Assembly: GCA_946803585.1 (NCBI GenBank)
Contig: CAMPEQ010000008.1
Span: 1-64,000, forward strand
Source: an uncultured Actinomycetes bacterium
GTDB lineage: Bacteria > Actinomycetota > Actinomycetes > S36-B12 > UBA10799
DNA: 64,000 nt
Direction: 5' to 3'
The first letter of the stretch is position 1. The number at the start of each line of letters is the position of its first letter. This document shows, piece by piece, positions 1 through 8,703 of this stretch. The notes under the pieces were generated by a model. That model was not told where the DNA came from. It made no database searches and saw nothing but the letters and a program-made list of their open reading frames with translations. Both the position numbers and the translations under genes were made by a program.

Positions 1-266
1 CAACGTTAGTGCGACGGTGCCGCAGATGGCTATTGGCCCCACCGTATGGCACCATTACCGGCATGCGCTCCGGTATGGACATCTTGGTGGCTCGACGCCA
101 CATCGACTTCGGTCGTGTCTGCAGCGCACTCTGTCTCTGCCAGCCCAGCTAATCCCGCCGTGTCCCACAAGTAACGGACATCCGCGCTGATGTAGCACCG
201 CCACCTCACAGCTGTGGCGAGACACTGGCCGCGCACTGTCCCTGTATTAGATAGGAGACGCCCACT
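1..266. other. Region upstream of the sulfate-assimilation operon
   Basis: No convincing gene is seen in these 266 bases. The region should hold the promoter of the sulfur operon and possibly the end of an upstream transcript. A 10-bp perfect palindrome, CACAGCTGTG, lies at 207-216, about 50 bases before the first start codon, where an operator could sit. A TAGGAG ribosome-binding site at 252-257 serves the GTG at 267. I saw no match to the SAM riboswitch consensus sequences I remember. Confidence 0.4.
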
Positions 267-1961
267 GTGGCGCCACCAACCGATTCCACCAGCACCCCCA
301 CCCGCAAAAAGCCCTCACGCCCAAAAGGCATGGGCCAGTGGGCTCTCGGGCATCTCGAACCGCTCAATCCCAACGAACGGACGAAGAAGGACGACGACGG
401 CCTGAATGTCCGCGCCCGAGTGGAGAACATCTACTCCAAACGTGGCTTTGCCAGTATCGACCCCGGCGATCTTCGTGGGCGGCTGCGCTGGTGGGGGCTC
501 TACACCCAACGGGCGCCGGGAATCGATGGCGGTCGTACCGCAACTCTGGAGCCAGAAGAGCTCGACGCCGAGTACTTCATGTTGCGGGTTCGTAGTGACG
601 GCGGGCAGCTAAACGTCGCCCAGCTCCGCACCATCGCCAACATTTCAACGGAGTTCGCCAGGGACACGGCTGACATCACCGACCGCCAGAACATTCAGCT
701 TCACTGGATTCGGATCGAAGATGTACCAGAAATCTGGGCGCGGCTCGAGGCAGTCGGACTCGGTTCCACCGAGGCTTGTGGCGATACCCCTCGTGTCATT
801 CTAGGATCCCCTGTCGCAGGGGTGGCCGCTGACGAGATCATCGACGGAACTCCCGCAATCGCAGAGATCGTCTCTCGCTACGTCGGAGATCCGCGGTACT
901 CGAACTTGCCCCGCAAATTCAAGACAGCAATCTCTGGCTCCCCACACCAAGACGTTGCACACGAGATCAATGATGTCTCGTTTGTGGGTGTCGTCCACCC
1001 AGAGTTTGGTCCGGGTTTCGATGTGTTCGTCGGCGGCGGGCTCTCGACTAACCCGATGTTCGCCAAGCGCCTAGGCACCTGGGTTTCTATCGACGATGTG
1101 CCAGATGTCTGGGAAGGCATCATCAGCATCTTCCGCGACTACGGCTACCGCAGGTTACGCACTCGCGCTCGCATCAAGTTCCTGGTGGCCGATTGGGGCC
1201 CGGAGAAGTTCCGTGAAGTGCTGGAAACTGAGTACTTGAAACGCCCCTTAGCTGATGGCCCCGCTCCATCAGCCCCGAGCGGAAGTCGGCACGACCATCT
1301 GGGCGTTCACCCACAGATCGATGGGAACTTCTACGTCGGAGCGACACCTACTGTCGGGCGAGTATCGGGTAGTTCCCTCGCCGACCTCGCGACGCTGACC
1401 GAAGGTGTCGGCAGTGACCGGATCAGGCTTACCGCCCATCAGAAACTAGTCGTACTCGACGTTCCGCCCGACCAGGTTGATTCCTTCGTCGTGGGTCTTG
1501 CGAACCTCGGCCTCGAAGCCACACCAAGTGAGTTCCGCCGAGGGACGATGGCGTGCACTGGGATCGAGTACTGCAAACTCGCGATCGTCGAGACCAAGGG
1601 CCGAGCGACGGATCTGGTCGCTCAGCTTGAGGACCGGTTGCCGACGTTTGACCATCCCCTCACAATCAACGTCAACGGTTGCCCAAACTCATGTGCGCGA
1701 TTCCAAGTTGCCGATATCGGTTTCAAGGGATCTCTTGTCACCAATGAGGACAACGAGACCGTCGAGGGCTTCCAAGTTCACCTTGGAGGTTCGCTAGGCG
1801 CCCAGACCGGCCTCGGCCGTAAGTTGCGCGCCCACAAGGTAACCGCCGACGAGATGCCCGACTACGTTCAGCGTGTCACCGAGAACTACGACGCCCAGCG
1901 CGGCGACGGTGAATCCTTCGCCCAATGGGCCACCCGCGCCGAGGACGCTGATCTCCGATGA
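267..1961 (+). CDS. sir: Ferredoxin-dependent sulfite reductase (NirA/Sir family)
   Basis: The 564-residue protein belongs to the siroheme and [4Fe-4S] sulfite/nitrite reductase family, which reduces sulfite to sulfide with six electrons from ferredoxin. Two ferrodoxin-like half-domains with the family layout are visible. The cluster and siroheme cysteines are present near the C-terminus as CTGIEYC (CX5C) and, about 40 residues later, GCPNSC (CX3C). Length fits the ferredoxin-dependent single-chain type. The start is GTG at 267, preceded by TAGGAG at good spacing. It is the first gene of a run with a small zinc-ribbon gene, cysH, cysD, cysN and siroheme synthase, so sulfite rather than nitrite is the likely physiological substrate. 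The family assignment is secure; the sulfite preference is inferred from context. Confidence 0.93.
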   Translation: MAPPTDSTSTPTRKKPSRPKGMGQWALGHLEPLNPNERTKKDDDGLNVRARVENIYSKRGFASIDPGDLRGRLRWWGLYTQRAPGIDGGRTATLEPEELDAEYFMLRVRSDGGQLNVAQLRTIANISTEFARDTADITDRQNIQLHWIRIEDVPEIWARLEAVGLGSTEACGDTPRVILGSPVAGVAADEIIDGTPAIAEIVSRYVGDPRYSNLPRKFKTAISGSPHQDVAHEINDVSFVGVVHPEFGPGFDVFVGGGLSTNPMFAKRLGTWVSIDDVPDVWEGIISIFRDYGYRRLRTRARIKFLVADWGPEKFREVLETEYLKRPLADGPAPSAPSGSRHDHLGVHPQIDGNFYVGATPTVGRVSGSSLADLATLTEGVGSDRIRLTAHQKLVVLDVPPDQVDSFVVGLANLGLEATPSEFRRGTMACTGIEYCKLAIVETKGRATDLVAQLEDRLPTFDHPLTINVNGCPNSCARFQVADIGFKGSLVTNEDNETVEGFQVHLGGSLGAQTGLGRKLRAHKVTADEMPDYVQRVTENYDAQRGDGESFAQWATRAEDADLR

Positions 1962-1990
1962 TGGCGCCAGCGCAGGTTGGCCGCTAGATC

Positions 1991-2134
1991 ATGTCCATGT
2001 CGGTGGCGCAGTATTGCCCGTATTGCGGTGACCAAGATTTGTGGCCACAGGAAGAACCGTCCGGCTCATGGTGTTGTCACTCGTGTACGAGGGCTTTCAT
2101 TGTGAAGAAGGTCAAGACCTCCGACACACGCTGA
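1991..2134 (+). CDS. Small zinc-ribbon protein between sir and cysH (47 aa)
   Basis: This short frame starts at ATG 1991, with an in-frame ATG two codons later at 1997, and encodes 47 residues. It contains CPYCG near the N-terminus and CCHSC about 18 residues later, two CX2C knuckles typical of a rubredoxin-like zinc ribbon, followed by a basic tail. From memory, many actinobacteria carry a protein of this size and pattern (CPYCG followed by a second CX2C knuckle) immediately after the sulfite reductase gene and before cysH. It lies 29 bases after sir and 95 before cysH in the same direction, so it is probably co-transcribed. Function is unknown; a role in metal or electron handling for sulfite reduction is only a guess from position. 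A zinc or iron site is inferred from the four cysteines. Confidence 0.72.
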   Translation: MSMSVAQYCPYCGDQDLWPQEEPSGSWCCHSCTRAFIVKKVKTSDTR

Positions 2135-2229
2135 TTGCTAGCGCGACTTGCCCACCCATCCCGCCGGTTGTCCGGCGACCCCCAACTCACACACCGCCAG
2201 CAATTCTCTAGTCGAATAAGGGAGTGACT

Positions 2230-2946
2230 ATGACGGCAACTGTCGCTGAAGAAAAGGCAGCCGCCGGGTCAGAAGTGATTGACGCGGCGAGATCTCGCGG
2301 GGCGTCTCCTGAGGAACTCGCCCAGCTAGCGATCACGTGGGCTCAGGAACAGTTCGGTGATCGATTGGGCCTCTTGTCGAGTATGGGCGACGAAGCACTA
2401 GTCCACCTCAGTGCTCGCACGGCTCCCGGAATCGATGTTGTTTTCCTCGACACCGGCTACCACTTCGCCGAGACCATCGGCACCCGCGACGCGTACGCGG
2501 CAGCTGAAGACATCAACCTACTCAGCATCACGCCTGTCCAAACTGTGGCCGAGCAGGATGCTGAGTTCGGCGAGCGGCTTTACGAGCGGGACCCGAACAA
2601 GTGCTGCGCAATGCGCAAAGTAGAACCGCTGAACAGGGCGCTGGCGGGCTACGACTGCTGGATTTCTGGTATGCGCCAAGAAGATGCTGCGACTCGCGCT
2701 GATATCGGTGTCATCGAGTTCGATGCCAAACGGGATAAGGTGAAGGTAAATCCGCTCGCGGAATGGGACTCCGAGCAACTGGATTCCTACATTGAAACCA
2801 ACCATGTCATGCTTAATCCGCTGCGACAGCTCGGATTCGTCTCGATTGGCTGCGAACCATGTACTCAAGCAGTCGCTCCGGGGGAAGACCCTAGGTCGGG
2901 ACGCTGGTCGGGCACGAACAAGATTGAATGCGGTTTACACGAATGA
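2230..2946 (+). CDS. cysH: Assimilatory APS/PAPS reductase
   Basis: CysH reduces adenylylated sulfate to sulfite with thioredoxin. The protein has the ATP-pyrophosphatase-type fold, the two cysteine pairs KCC and CEPC that bind the [4Fe-4S] cluster in the APS-reducing subclass, and the catalytic C-terminal motif ECGLHE. The presence of both cysteine pairs, and the absence of an APS kinase (CysC) gene or fusion here, point to APS as substrate. I prefer ATG 2230 as start because AGGGAG ends six bases upstream; a GTG at 2224 would overlap that ribosome-binding site. The stop TGA overlaps an ATG (2943) of the following frame, but cysD more likely starts at 2967. Length (238 aa) is normal for the family. 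Confidence 0.93.
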   Translation: MTATVAEEKAAAGSEVIDAARSRGASPEELAQLAITWAQEQFGDRLGLLSSMGDEALVHLSARTAPGIDVVFLDTGYHFAETIGTRDAYAAAEDINLLSITPVQTVAEQDAEFGERLYERDPNKCCAMRKVEPLNRALAGYDCWISGMRQEDAATRADIGVIEFDAKRDKVKVNPLAEWDSEQLDSYIETNHVMLNPLRQLGFVSIGCEPCTQAVAPGEDPRSGRWSGTNKIECGLHE

Positions 2947-2966
2947 ACTTAGGGGATAATCCAGCC

Positions 2967-3887
2967 ATGTCAGGTGCCAACGACTCTGCCGCCTACGCCC
3001 TCGACCACTTGGACGTTCTCGAGAGCGAGGCGGTCCACGTATTCCGCGAAGTTGTCGGGGAGTTCGATCGGCCCGTCCTGCTCTTCAGCGGCGGAAAAGA
3101 TTCGGTCGTGATGCTCCACCTCGCGGCCAAGGCATTCGCACCCTCACCCGTACCGTTCCCAGTACTTCACGTTGATACCGGCCACAACTTCCCCGAGGTT
3201 CTGACGTATCGGGATGAGACGGTTGATCGGGTCGGCGTCCGACTTGTCGTCACCTACGTTCAGGACTGGATTGACGATGGGCGCCTCAAGGAACGGGCGG
3301 ACGGCACCCGCAATCCGCTCCAGACCATTCCGCTACTGGAGTCAATCGTCTCCGGCAAGTACGACGCCGTCTTCGGCGGTGGGCGCCGTGATGAGGAGAA
3401 GGCTCGAGCGAAGGAGCGCTTCTTCAGCCTCCGTGACGAGTTTGGGCAATGGGATCCGCGACGTCAGCGACCCGAGCTCTGGGATGTGTACAACGGTCGC
3501 CGCCGACCGGGTGAGCACGTTCGCGTCTTCCCACTCTCCAACTGGACCGAATTAGATGTCTGGCGCTACATCGAGCGCGAGCAAATTGTCCTGCCCGACC
3601 TGTACTACAGCCACGAGCGTGAGGTTTTTGCCCGCGACGGTATGTGGCTAACTCCAGGCGACTGGGGCGGACCCAAAGAGGGCGAAGAACTCGTCACAAG
3701 GACTGTCCGCTACCGCACCGTGGGCGATATGTCCTGCACCGGAGCCGTTGAGTCCGAGGCCACAAGTGTTGCCGACGTCATCGTGGAAGTCGCGGCAAGT
3801 CGCCTCACCGAACGCGGTGCCACCCGGGCCGACGATCGAATGTCAGAAGCTGCCATGGAAGACCGTAAACGCGAGGGATACTTCTAA
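2967..3887 (+). CDS. cysD: Sulfate adenylyltransferase subunit 2
   Basis: CysD is the catalytic subunit of ATP sulfurylase, forming APS from sulfate and ATP in complex with the GTPase CysN. The PP-loop motif SGGKDS is near the N-terminus, and the conserved GGGRRDEEKARAKER and FPLSNWTELDVWRYI-type segments follow. The chosen start, ATG 2967, has AGGGG at 2951-2955; upstream ATGs at 2928 and 2943 are in frame but overlap cysH and lack a clear ribosome-binding site. The protein is about 306 residues, as expected. It ends with TAA at 3885-3887, directly followed by the ATG of cysN with no gap, so the two subunits are translationally adjacent. Confidence 0.94.
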   Translation: MSGANDSAAYALDHLDVLESEAVHVFREVVGEFDRPVLLFSGGKDSVVMLHLAAKAFAPSPVPFPVLHVDTGHNFPEVLTYRDETVDRVGVRLVVTYVQDWIDDGRLKERADGTRNPLQTIPLLESIVSGKYDAVFGGGRRDEEKARAKERFFSLRDEFGQWDPRRQRPELWDVYNGRRRPGEHVRVFPLSNWTELDVWRYIEREQIVLPDLYYSHEREVFARDGMWLTPGDWGGPKEGEELVTRTVRYRTVGDMSCTGAVESEATSVADVIVEVAASRLTERGATRADDRMSEAAMEDRKREGYF

Positions 3888-5138
3888 ATGACCCACGATC
3901 TGCTCCGATTCGCCACCGCCGGCAGTGTGGACGACGGAAAATCGACTCTCGTCGGACGACTCCTACATGACACCAAGTCGGTTCTGGCTGACCAGCTAGC
4001 GGCCATCGAGCGTGTCAGTACCGAGCGCGGTATGGAGGTCGCCGACCTCGCCCTACTCACTGACGGCCTGCGCGCCGAGCGGGAGCAGGGCATCACTATC
4101 GATGTCGCCTACCGGTACTTCTCCACGACGACTCGCTCGTTCATCTTGGCTGACACCCCAGGTCACGTCCAGTACACCCGCAATATGGTGACCGGGGCAT
4201 CAACGGCCGAGCTGGCGCTGATCCTCATCGACGTTCGACATGGAGTTGTTGAACAGACCCGCCGCCACACAGCGATCGCCGCACTGCTCGGCGTTCGCCA
4301 TATCGCCGTAACCGTCAACAAGATGGACCTCGTCGACTACTCCCAAGAGAGGTTCGAGGCACTCGAAGCCGACTTCAAGAAGGTCGCCAACTCGTTGGGA
4401 ATCGAAGACGTTGTCGCCATCCCAGTCTCTGCCCTAGTCGGTGACAATGTTGTCGACCGATCAGATCGAACCCCGTGGTACCAGGGACCGACACTGCTCG
4501 AGTTCCTAGAAGAGGTCCAGGTCGGTATCGATCCCCGCGACCAGCCGTTCCGGTTGCCAGTCCAGTACGTCAACCGTCCGAGAACAGCTGAGCACCCTGA
4601 CTTCCGCGGCTACTCAGGACGAATCTCCTCCGGAAGTGTCGCAGTCGGCGACGAGATCGTCGTCGCAAGTTTGAGGCGTTCAACTCGGGTGACCGCGATT
4701 GATGTTGTCGGCGAACCTACCGACGTCGCGTTCGCGCCGCAGTCGGTCACCATCCAACTCGCGGACGATATCGACATCGATCGAGGCGACGTAATCGCCG
4801 CCGTCGAGCAGCCTCCGCGACTGACCCGCGAGATCACAGCAACAATCTGCGTGTTGTCCGATACCTCCATCTCGGCAGGCCAGCGACTCCTCGCCCGAAT
4901 CGGACCTAAAACGGTCCGGGTGATTGTTGGCTCGGTCGTTGACCGACTCGATCTCGAGACCCTCGAGCATGCGGCACACACTGACGAGCTCACTACCAAT
5001 GATGTCGGGACTATTACCCTGCGCTTCGCTGATGAGATAGCAATCGATAACTACGACGATCTGCGAACGACTGGCGCATTCATCCTGGTTGACGATCAAG
5101 ATGGCTCAACCCTCGCGGGTGGAATGACCCGCTCCTAG
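3888..5138 (+). CDS. cysN: Sulfate adenylyltransferase subunit 1 (GTPase)
   Basis: CysN couples GTP hydrolysis to APS formation by CysD. The translation-factor-type GTPase motifs are all visible: G1 GSVDDGKST at residues 12-20, G3 DTPGH at 89-93 and G4 NKMD at 144-147, followed by the EF-Tu-like domain II and III region. At 416 residues it is the unfused form: there is no C-terminal APS kinase domain as in the mycobacterial CysNC. That agrees with the Fe-S type CysH, which uses APS directly. It follows cysD with zero spacing and is followed after 28 bases by siroheme synthase. Confidence 0.94.
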   Translation: MTHDLLRFATAGSVDDGKSTLVGRLLHDTKSVLADQLAAIERVSTERGMEVADLALLTDGLRAEREQGITIDVAYRYFSTTTRSFILADTPGHVQYTRNMVTGASTAELALILIDVRHGVVEQTRRHTAIAALLGVRHIAVTVNKMDLVDYSQERFEALEADFKKVANSLGIEDVVAIPVSALVGDNVVDRSDRTPWYQGPTLLEFLEEVQVGIDPRDQPFRLPVQYVNRPRTAEHPDFRGYSGRISSGSVAVGDEIVVASLRRSTRVTAIDVVGEPTDVAFAPQSVTIQLADDIDIDRGDVIAAVEQPPRLTREITATICVLSDTSISAGQRLLARIGPKTVRVIVGSVVDRLDLETLEHAAHTDELTTNDVGTITLRFADEIAIDNYDDLRTTGAFILVDDQDGSTLAGGMTRS

Positions 5139-5166
5139 CGGGAGCTGACTTCTCGCGGTATTTGGT

Positions 5167-6417
5167 ATGAACGGTCTACCAGTCAATTTGCGCATAGCCG
5201 GGCGCCGGGCGCTCGTCGTTGGTGCGGGTCTGGTGGCCACTAGGCGGATCAACCAGTTCCTGGCGGCTGGCGCAGAGGTGTCGGTCGTGGCACCAGAGGC
5301 CTCCGGCGAGGTAGCCCGACTCGCTGCGGCCGGTAGCGTGAAATGGCATCGCCGCGGCTTCTCCCCCGAGGATCTGTCCGGTGCGTGGCTAGTCGCTACC
5401 GCCACCGGACTGCGCGACGTCGACTCGTCGGTAACTGAACTAGCTGAGGCCCAACAGATCTGGTGTATGAACTCAGCCGATGCCACCTACTCCTCAGCAC
5501 TGCCCATGACATCAGTGGACGGAGACGATGGAATCGCGATCGCCGTCTCCGGAGGTTCGGACCCCGGCCGCGCTCGTGCCCTACGCGACGCAATCGGCCT
5601 GCTACTGCGCAGCGGCCAGCTACCCACGGCAGCTACGAGGACCGGTCAGCCTAGAGATTCCAGCGTCGGATCGGTTGCCCTCGTCGGCGCCGGCCCAGGC
5701 GATCCGGCACTACTCACTATCGCTGCGATGCGTGCTGTCGCCGACGCAGACGTTCTCGTGGTCGACCGCCTTGCTCCGGCCGTGTTGTGGCAGTCCCCTG
5801 CCCCCGGAGTCGAGGTGATCGATGTTGGAAAGCTCCCTGGTAAACATGCCGTCCCACAAGAAGAGATCAATACGATTCTGGTTACCAAAGCCCGTGCCGG
5901 TCATCGGGTAGCCCGGATCAAAGGCGGCGATCCCTTTGTCCTTGGCCGTGGCGGAGAAGAGGCCCTTGCATGCCTCGCCGCCGACGTCCCAGTCGAAGTC
6001 ATTCCCGGAATCACGAGCGCCGTCTCTGTTCCGGCGGCCGCAGGGATTCCGGTAACCCAACGCGGGGTGACCGCATCATTCGTTGTGGCATCGGCTCACG
6101 ACGGCCCCGATGGCGTACTGCGTGCAGCCGGCGACGGCCCAACCAACGCAACGCTGGTTCTTCTCATGGGGGTCGGGCGTCTACCCGAGATCGCGAACGG
6201 ACTGATCGAAGCTGGCCGCGAGGCTTCCACCCCGGTTGCCATCATCGAGTCAGGGTGGACCGTTGATCAGCGCACCACCGTGACTACTTTGGGTGCTGTT
6301 AGCGCTGGGCAAGTTGCGGCTTCGCCACCGGCGGTAGTGGTCATCGGAGAGGTCGTCACACTCCGAGAGGCTCTCGGCGACCTGGGAAGATCATCCCAAG
6401 GCGCGCGGCACGCCTAG
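5167..6417 (+). CDS. cysG: Siroheme synthase (precorrin-2 dehydrogenase plus uroporphyrinogen-III methyltransferase)
   Basis: This 416-residue fusion makes the siroheme needed by the sulfite reductase encoded at the head of the operon. The N-terminal part (about 1-150) is an NAD-binding precorrin-2 dehydrogenase with a Rossmann start ([11 protein letters not shown]). The C-terminal part (about 165-400) is a SUMT/CobA methyltransferase with [12 protein letters not shown] and [15 protein letters not shown], which methylates uroporphyrinogen III to precorrin-2. E. coli CysG is longer (457 aa) and also chelates iron; here a separate chelatase-like gene follows, which may take that step. Start ATG 5167 lies 28 bases after cysN; a weak CGGTATTTGG segment precedes it. 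Confidence 0.92.
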   Translation: MNGLPVNLRIAGRRALVVGAGLVATRRINQFLAAGAEVSVVAPEASGEVARLAAAGSVKWHRRGFSPEDLSGAWLVATATGLRDVDSSVTELAEAQQIWCMNSADATYSSALPMTSVDGDDGIAIAVSGGSDPGRARALRDAIGLLLRSGQLPTAATRTGQPRDSSVGSVALVGAGPGDPALLTIAAMRAVADADVLVVDRLAPAVLWQSPAPGVEVIDVGKLPGKHAVPQEEINTILVTKARAGHRVARIKGGDPFVLGRGGEEALACLAADVPVEVIPGITSAVSVPAAAGIPVTQRGVTASFVVASAHDGPDGVLRAAGDGPTNATLVLLMGVGRLPEIANGLIEAGREASTPVAIIESGWTVDQRTTVTTLGAVSAGQVAASPPAVVVIGEVVTLREALGDLGRSSQGARHA

Positions 6418-6546
6418 GCGGATTCTTACCCCGAATCGCGATCGTTCGACGTAGGGTAGGTGACGGCACCATCAAACTCGAACGTTCCATCTGCAGTTTG
6501 GGTGAGTTCGAACGTCTACCGATGTACACGCAACCGAGGAGTCACG

Positions 6547-7353
6547 TTGGCACGCAGTCGAAAGAACGACCTCGTGGTGTTGCCCACCGCACGAGCCAAG
6601 TACGGCGTCGTCCTGCTTTCCCATGGCAGCCCCGATCCACGTGCGCGGCTCGCCAACGACCTGCTCTCTCGTCGGGTAGGCCACCGCCTCAACGCCGCTG
6701 TCTCGCTTGCCTCGCTAGACCATGAGACTGCCCGTCTCGATGGTGCTGTCGCGCACCTCCAAGAGAACGGCATCGATGACGTCATCGTCGTTCCACTACT
6801 GCTCAACGTTGCCTACCACGCAACCTCCGACGTTCCCGCTGCCACAACCCGAGTCAAGATCAGCTACCCGGGTATCAAACTACGGGTAGCCAGGCCGGTC
6901 GGAGCGGACCCGATTCTGCTGAAGGGCCTGGACTCAGTCCTCAAAGCCTCGGGCTTTCGACCGAATACGGAGACCGGTGTCGTGCTCGCATCCGCCGGTT
7001 CAGGCTTTGAATCCGCTCGAGCTCGCCATGCCGCCCTGGCGCTAGAGTGGCGGTCGCACGGCTGGGGTGGATCGGCTGTCGCTTTTGCGTCAGGTCCCGG
7101 CCCACGTGTCGCCGACGCAGTGAACACCCTGCGTGAGTCGAGCTTTGAGCCGCTGGAACGTATTCTCGTCACCCCGTTTGTTATCGCCCCTGGCGTGCTA
7201 TCCCAGCGCATCGCCAAGGAGGCGCGGGAAGTTGGCGCGATTCCGGTGACCAGCACTCTGCACTCTACGGATGCCGCCGTTGACGTGGTCTGCCGCCGAG
7301 TCGAGGCGGCCCTCCTCGAAGATCCGAAACCTAGCGTGAAGCTGTCACGCTAG
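6547..7353 (+). CDS. Sirohydrochlorin chelatase-like protein (CbiX/SirB family)
   Basis: The protein is a two-half CbiX/SirB-type chelatase of 268 residues. The active-site histidine segment LLSHGSPD is close to the N-terminus and a second histidine stretch VAYHATSD follows in the first half, as in the family. It would insert ferrous iron into sirohydrochlorin to finish siroheme, which fits its place after cysG and in a sulfite-reductase operon. Cobalt chelation cannot be excluded from sequence alone. I take TTG 6547 as start because GAGGAG at 6536-6541 is ideally spaced; an upstream in-frame ATG-like start at 6460 would add 29 residues with no family resemblance. The last codons and stop are inside a perfect hairpin. 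Confidence 0.85.
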   Translation: MARSRKNDLVVLPTARAKYGVVLLSHGSPDPRARLANDLLSRRVGHRLNAAVSLASLDHETARLDGAVAHLQENGIDDVIVVPLLLNVAYHATSDVPAATTRVKISYPGIKLRVARPVGADPILLKGLDSVLKASGFRPNTETGVVLASAGSGFESARARHAALALEWRSHGWGGSAVAFASGPGPRVADAVNTLRESSFEPLERILVTPFVIAPGVLSQRIAKEAREVGAIPVTSTLHSTDAAVDVVCRRVEAALLEDPKPSVKLSR

Positions 7354-7359
7354 GTTTCG
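7325..7359. terminator. 15-bp perfect hairpin, bidirectional terminator
   Basis: Arms at 7325-7339 and 7345-7359 are perfectly complementary over 15 bp around a 5-base loop. The hairpin overlaps the last codons and the TAG stop of the chelatase gene and lies between two convergent genes (the chelatase and the amidase). There is no T-run of note, but a symmetrical hairpin between convergent genes is the usual layout of a shared actinobacterial terminator. Confidence 0.75.
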
Positions 7360-7394
7360 AGCAGATCAAGGCCTGCTTTCAGCGGAGCGTACCG

Positions 7395-8516
7395 TCAGCT
7401 GATCGGCGTCTTGCCGATCTTCTTGATGAAGGCCTTGTTCGGAACAGCTCTGGGCTTGTTATTCCAAATCTTCTTCCATTTGGTGGATGACTTGGCAAGC
7501 TTCTTCTTGACCTTGCGAGTTAATTTCTTGGTCTCCGAGCCGTAGTAGCCAGTGGCCTTGCTCGGATTGAACTTATTGACCTTCGACGTGCTGAGCTTCT
7601 TTTTGCCGTACTTGCGCAGCGCCTTTTGGTACCGCCGGACGTACTCACCTGACGATCCGGCAACCATCGCCGCCATGCTCACGTGTTTCTTCTTCGGAGA
7701 TACAGACTCGGTGGACCCTGGGGCCGATACAGCCACACCCATCTGTTCGCCGATCAGACCCCGCCACATGCTCTTGCCGTAGGCGGTGTCGACTTTGCCT
7801 TGTACCCGACCGGCATAGGTCTTGTGATTGATGATGCGGTCGGTGCCAAGCGAAGAAGCCTCAAGCGCGGCCGCAGCCACCTTCGAAGCAGCCGTGAACT
7901 GAGCACTCGTCAAGTCCTTGACGCCACCACCTTGAGACTCGATCTCGATCCCATAGGAGTAACCGTTCATCTTGTTCGACGGAATCCCGTACATCGAGTC
8001 ACCCGCGCCTGCGTGCCAGGTCCTACCTAGGTACACCACGTAGACGCTGCCATCTCTTGCTACGTAGAAGTGACATGCCCGAACCGTCTTACCCTTGGAG
8101 TTCTTGACCCCATAGGTGATCCAACTCAACGAGTGGGTGTTGTTAAGCCGCGAAGCGGGAACGCTCGTCCCGGTGTCATGCATCATGACTGCGTTAACGG
8201 AGGTTCCGCTGCCATCGAGGAACGCGTTGCGTTCGTACTTGGGGTCGTCGTAGCCCTCAACGAGAATCGGATTCAGACCGTGCGCCCGTAGTTGCGCAAC
8301 GACAACAGCCGGATCTGGCCATGGATCCGCTGCACGATTCGAAGGCTGAATCTCCTGCGGAGCATCCCAGTAGGCACCGGCGATGGCTTGGCCATCCTCA
8401 CCAAAGTGTCCGGCACCGGCAGGTGCCGCCGCATTCGCTGCGGAGAGGCCGGTCAACGAGACAGCTACCGTCAACCCTGCCGTTACCAGTACGCGGGACG
8501 GGCGGCGAACAGTCAT
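7395..8516 (-). CDS. Secreted N-acetylmuramoyl-L-alanine amidase (Amidase_2/PGRP type) with basic C-terminal domain
   Basis: This 373-residue exported protein probably cleaves the amide bond between N-acetylmuramic acid and L-alanine in peptidoglycan. A Sec signal peptide occupies about residues 1-30 (ends AANAA). The Amidase_2-like zinc site is suggested by H113 in MMHDTG, H231 in NHKTY and D243 in KVDT, with H168 in TWHAG nearby. The C-terminal 90 residues are very lysine-rich and include a segment (VRRYQKAL and ATGYYGSETKK) that resembles a peptidoglycan-binding domain. A TAGGAGA ribosome-binding site precedes the ATG at 8516. Its leader carries a nested stem-loop at 8546-8593. It is divergent from kgd. 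The amidase fold assignment is good; substrate and targeting are inferred. Confidence 0.82.
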   Translation of the reverse strand: MTVRRPSRVLVTAGLTVAVSLTGLSAANAAAPAGAGHFGEDGQAIAGAYWDAPQEIQPSNRAADPWPDPAVVVAQLRAHGLNPILVEGYDDPKYERNAFLDGSGTSVNAVMMHDTGTSVPASRLNNTHSLSWITYGVKNSKGKTVRACHFYVARDGSVYVVYLGRTWHAGAGDSMYGIPSNKMNGYSYGIEIESQGGGVKDLTSAQFTAASKVAAAALEASSLGTDRIINHKTYAGRVQGKVDTAYGKSMWRGLIGEQMGVAVSAPGSTESVSPKKKHVSMAAMVAGSSGEYVRRYQKALRKYGKKKLSTSKVNKFNPSKATGYYGSETKKLTRKVKKKLAKSSTKWKKIWNNKPRAVPNKAFIKKIGKTPIS

Positions 8517-8545
8517 TCCGTTTCTCCTAAGTCAAGGGGACGGTT

Positions 8546-8593
8546 CAACCCAACCAGGGTGCCGTGTGGCACCGCACCGTGCGAGTTGGGTTG
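8546..8593 (-). promoter_or_regulatory. Nested stem-loop in the amidase leader
   Basis: On the minus strand, arms at 8585-8593 and 8546-8554 pair perfectly over 9 bp and enclose a second perfect 6-bp hairpin (8568-8573 with 8558-8563, loop ACAC). The element ends about 30 bases upstream of the amidase start and just before its ribosome-binding site. It does not match the c-di-AMP riboswitch motif as I remember it, which often precedes actinobacterial wall hydrolases. It may be an untyped regulatory RNA or an attenuator. Confidence 0.45.
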
Positions 8594-8703
8594 CTCCTAC
8601 TACAACGGGGCATCGACACCTTTGTACAGGTGACTGAGACTGCCACAGCAAATTTGGTTGTTTCTTGGACATTTTCGACTACAGCGCGTCATCCCCGCTG
8701 CCT

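Noticed and set aside
30-236. 68-codon minus-strand frame at the left edge
   Set aside because: No recognisable domain or ribosome-binding site; it lies where the sulfur-operon promoter should be.
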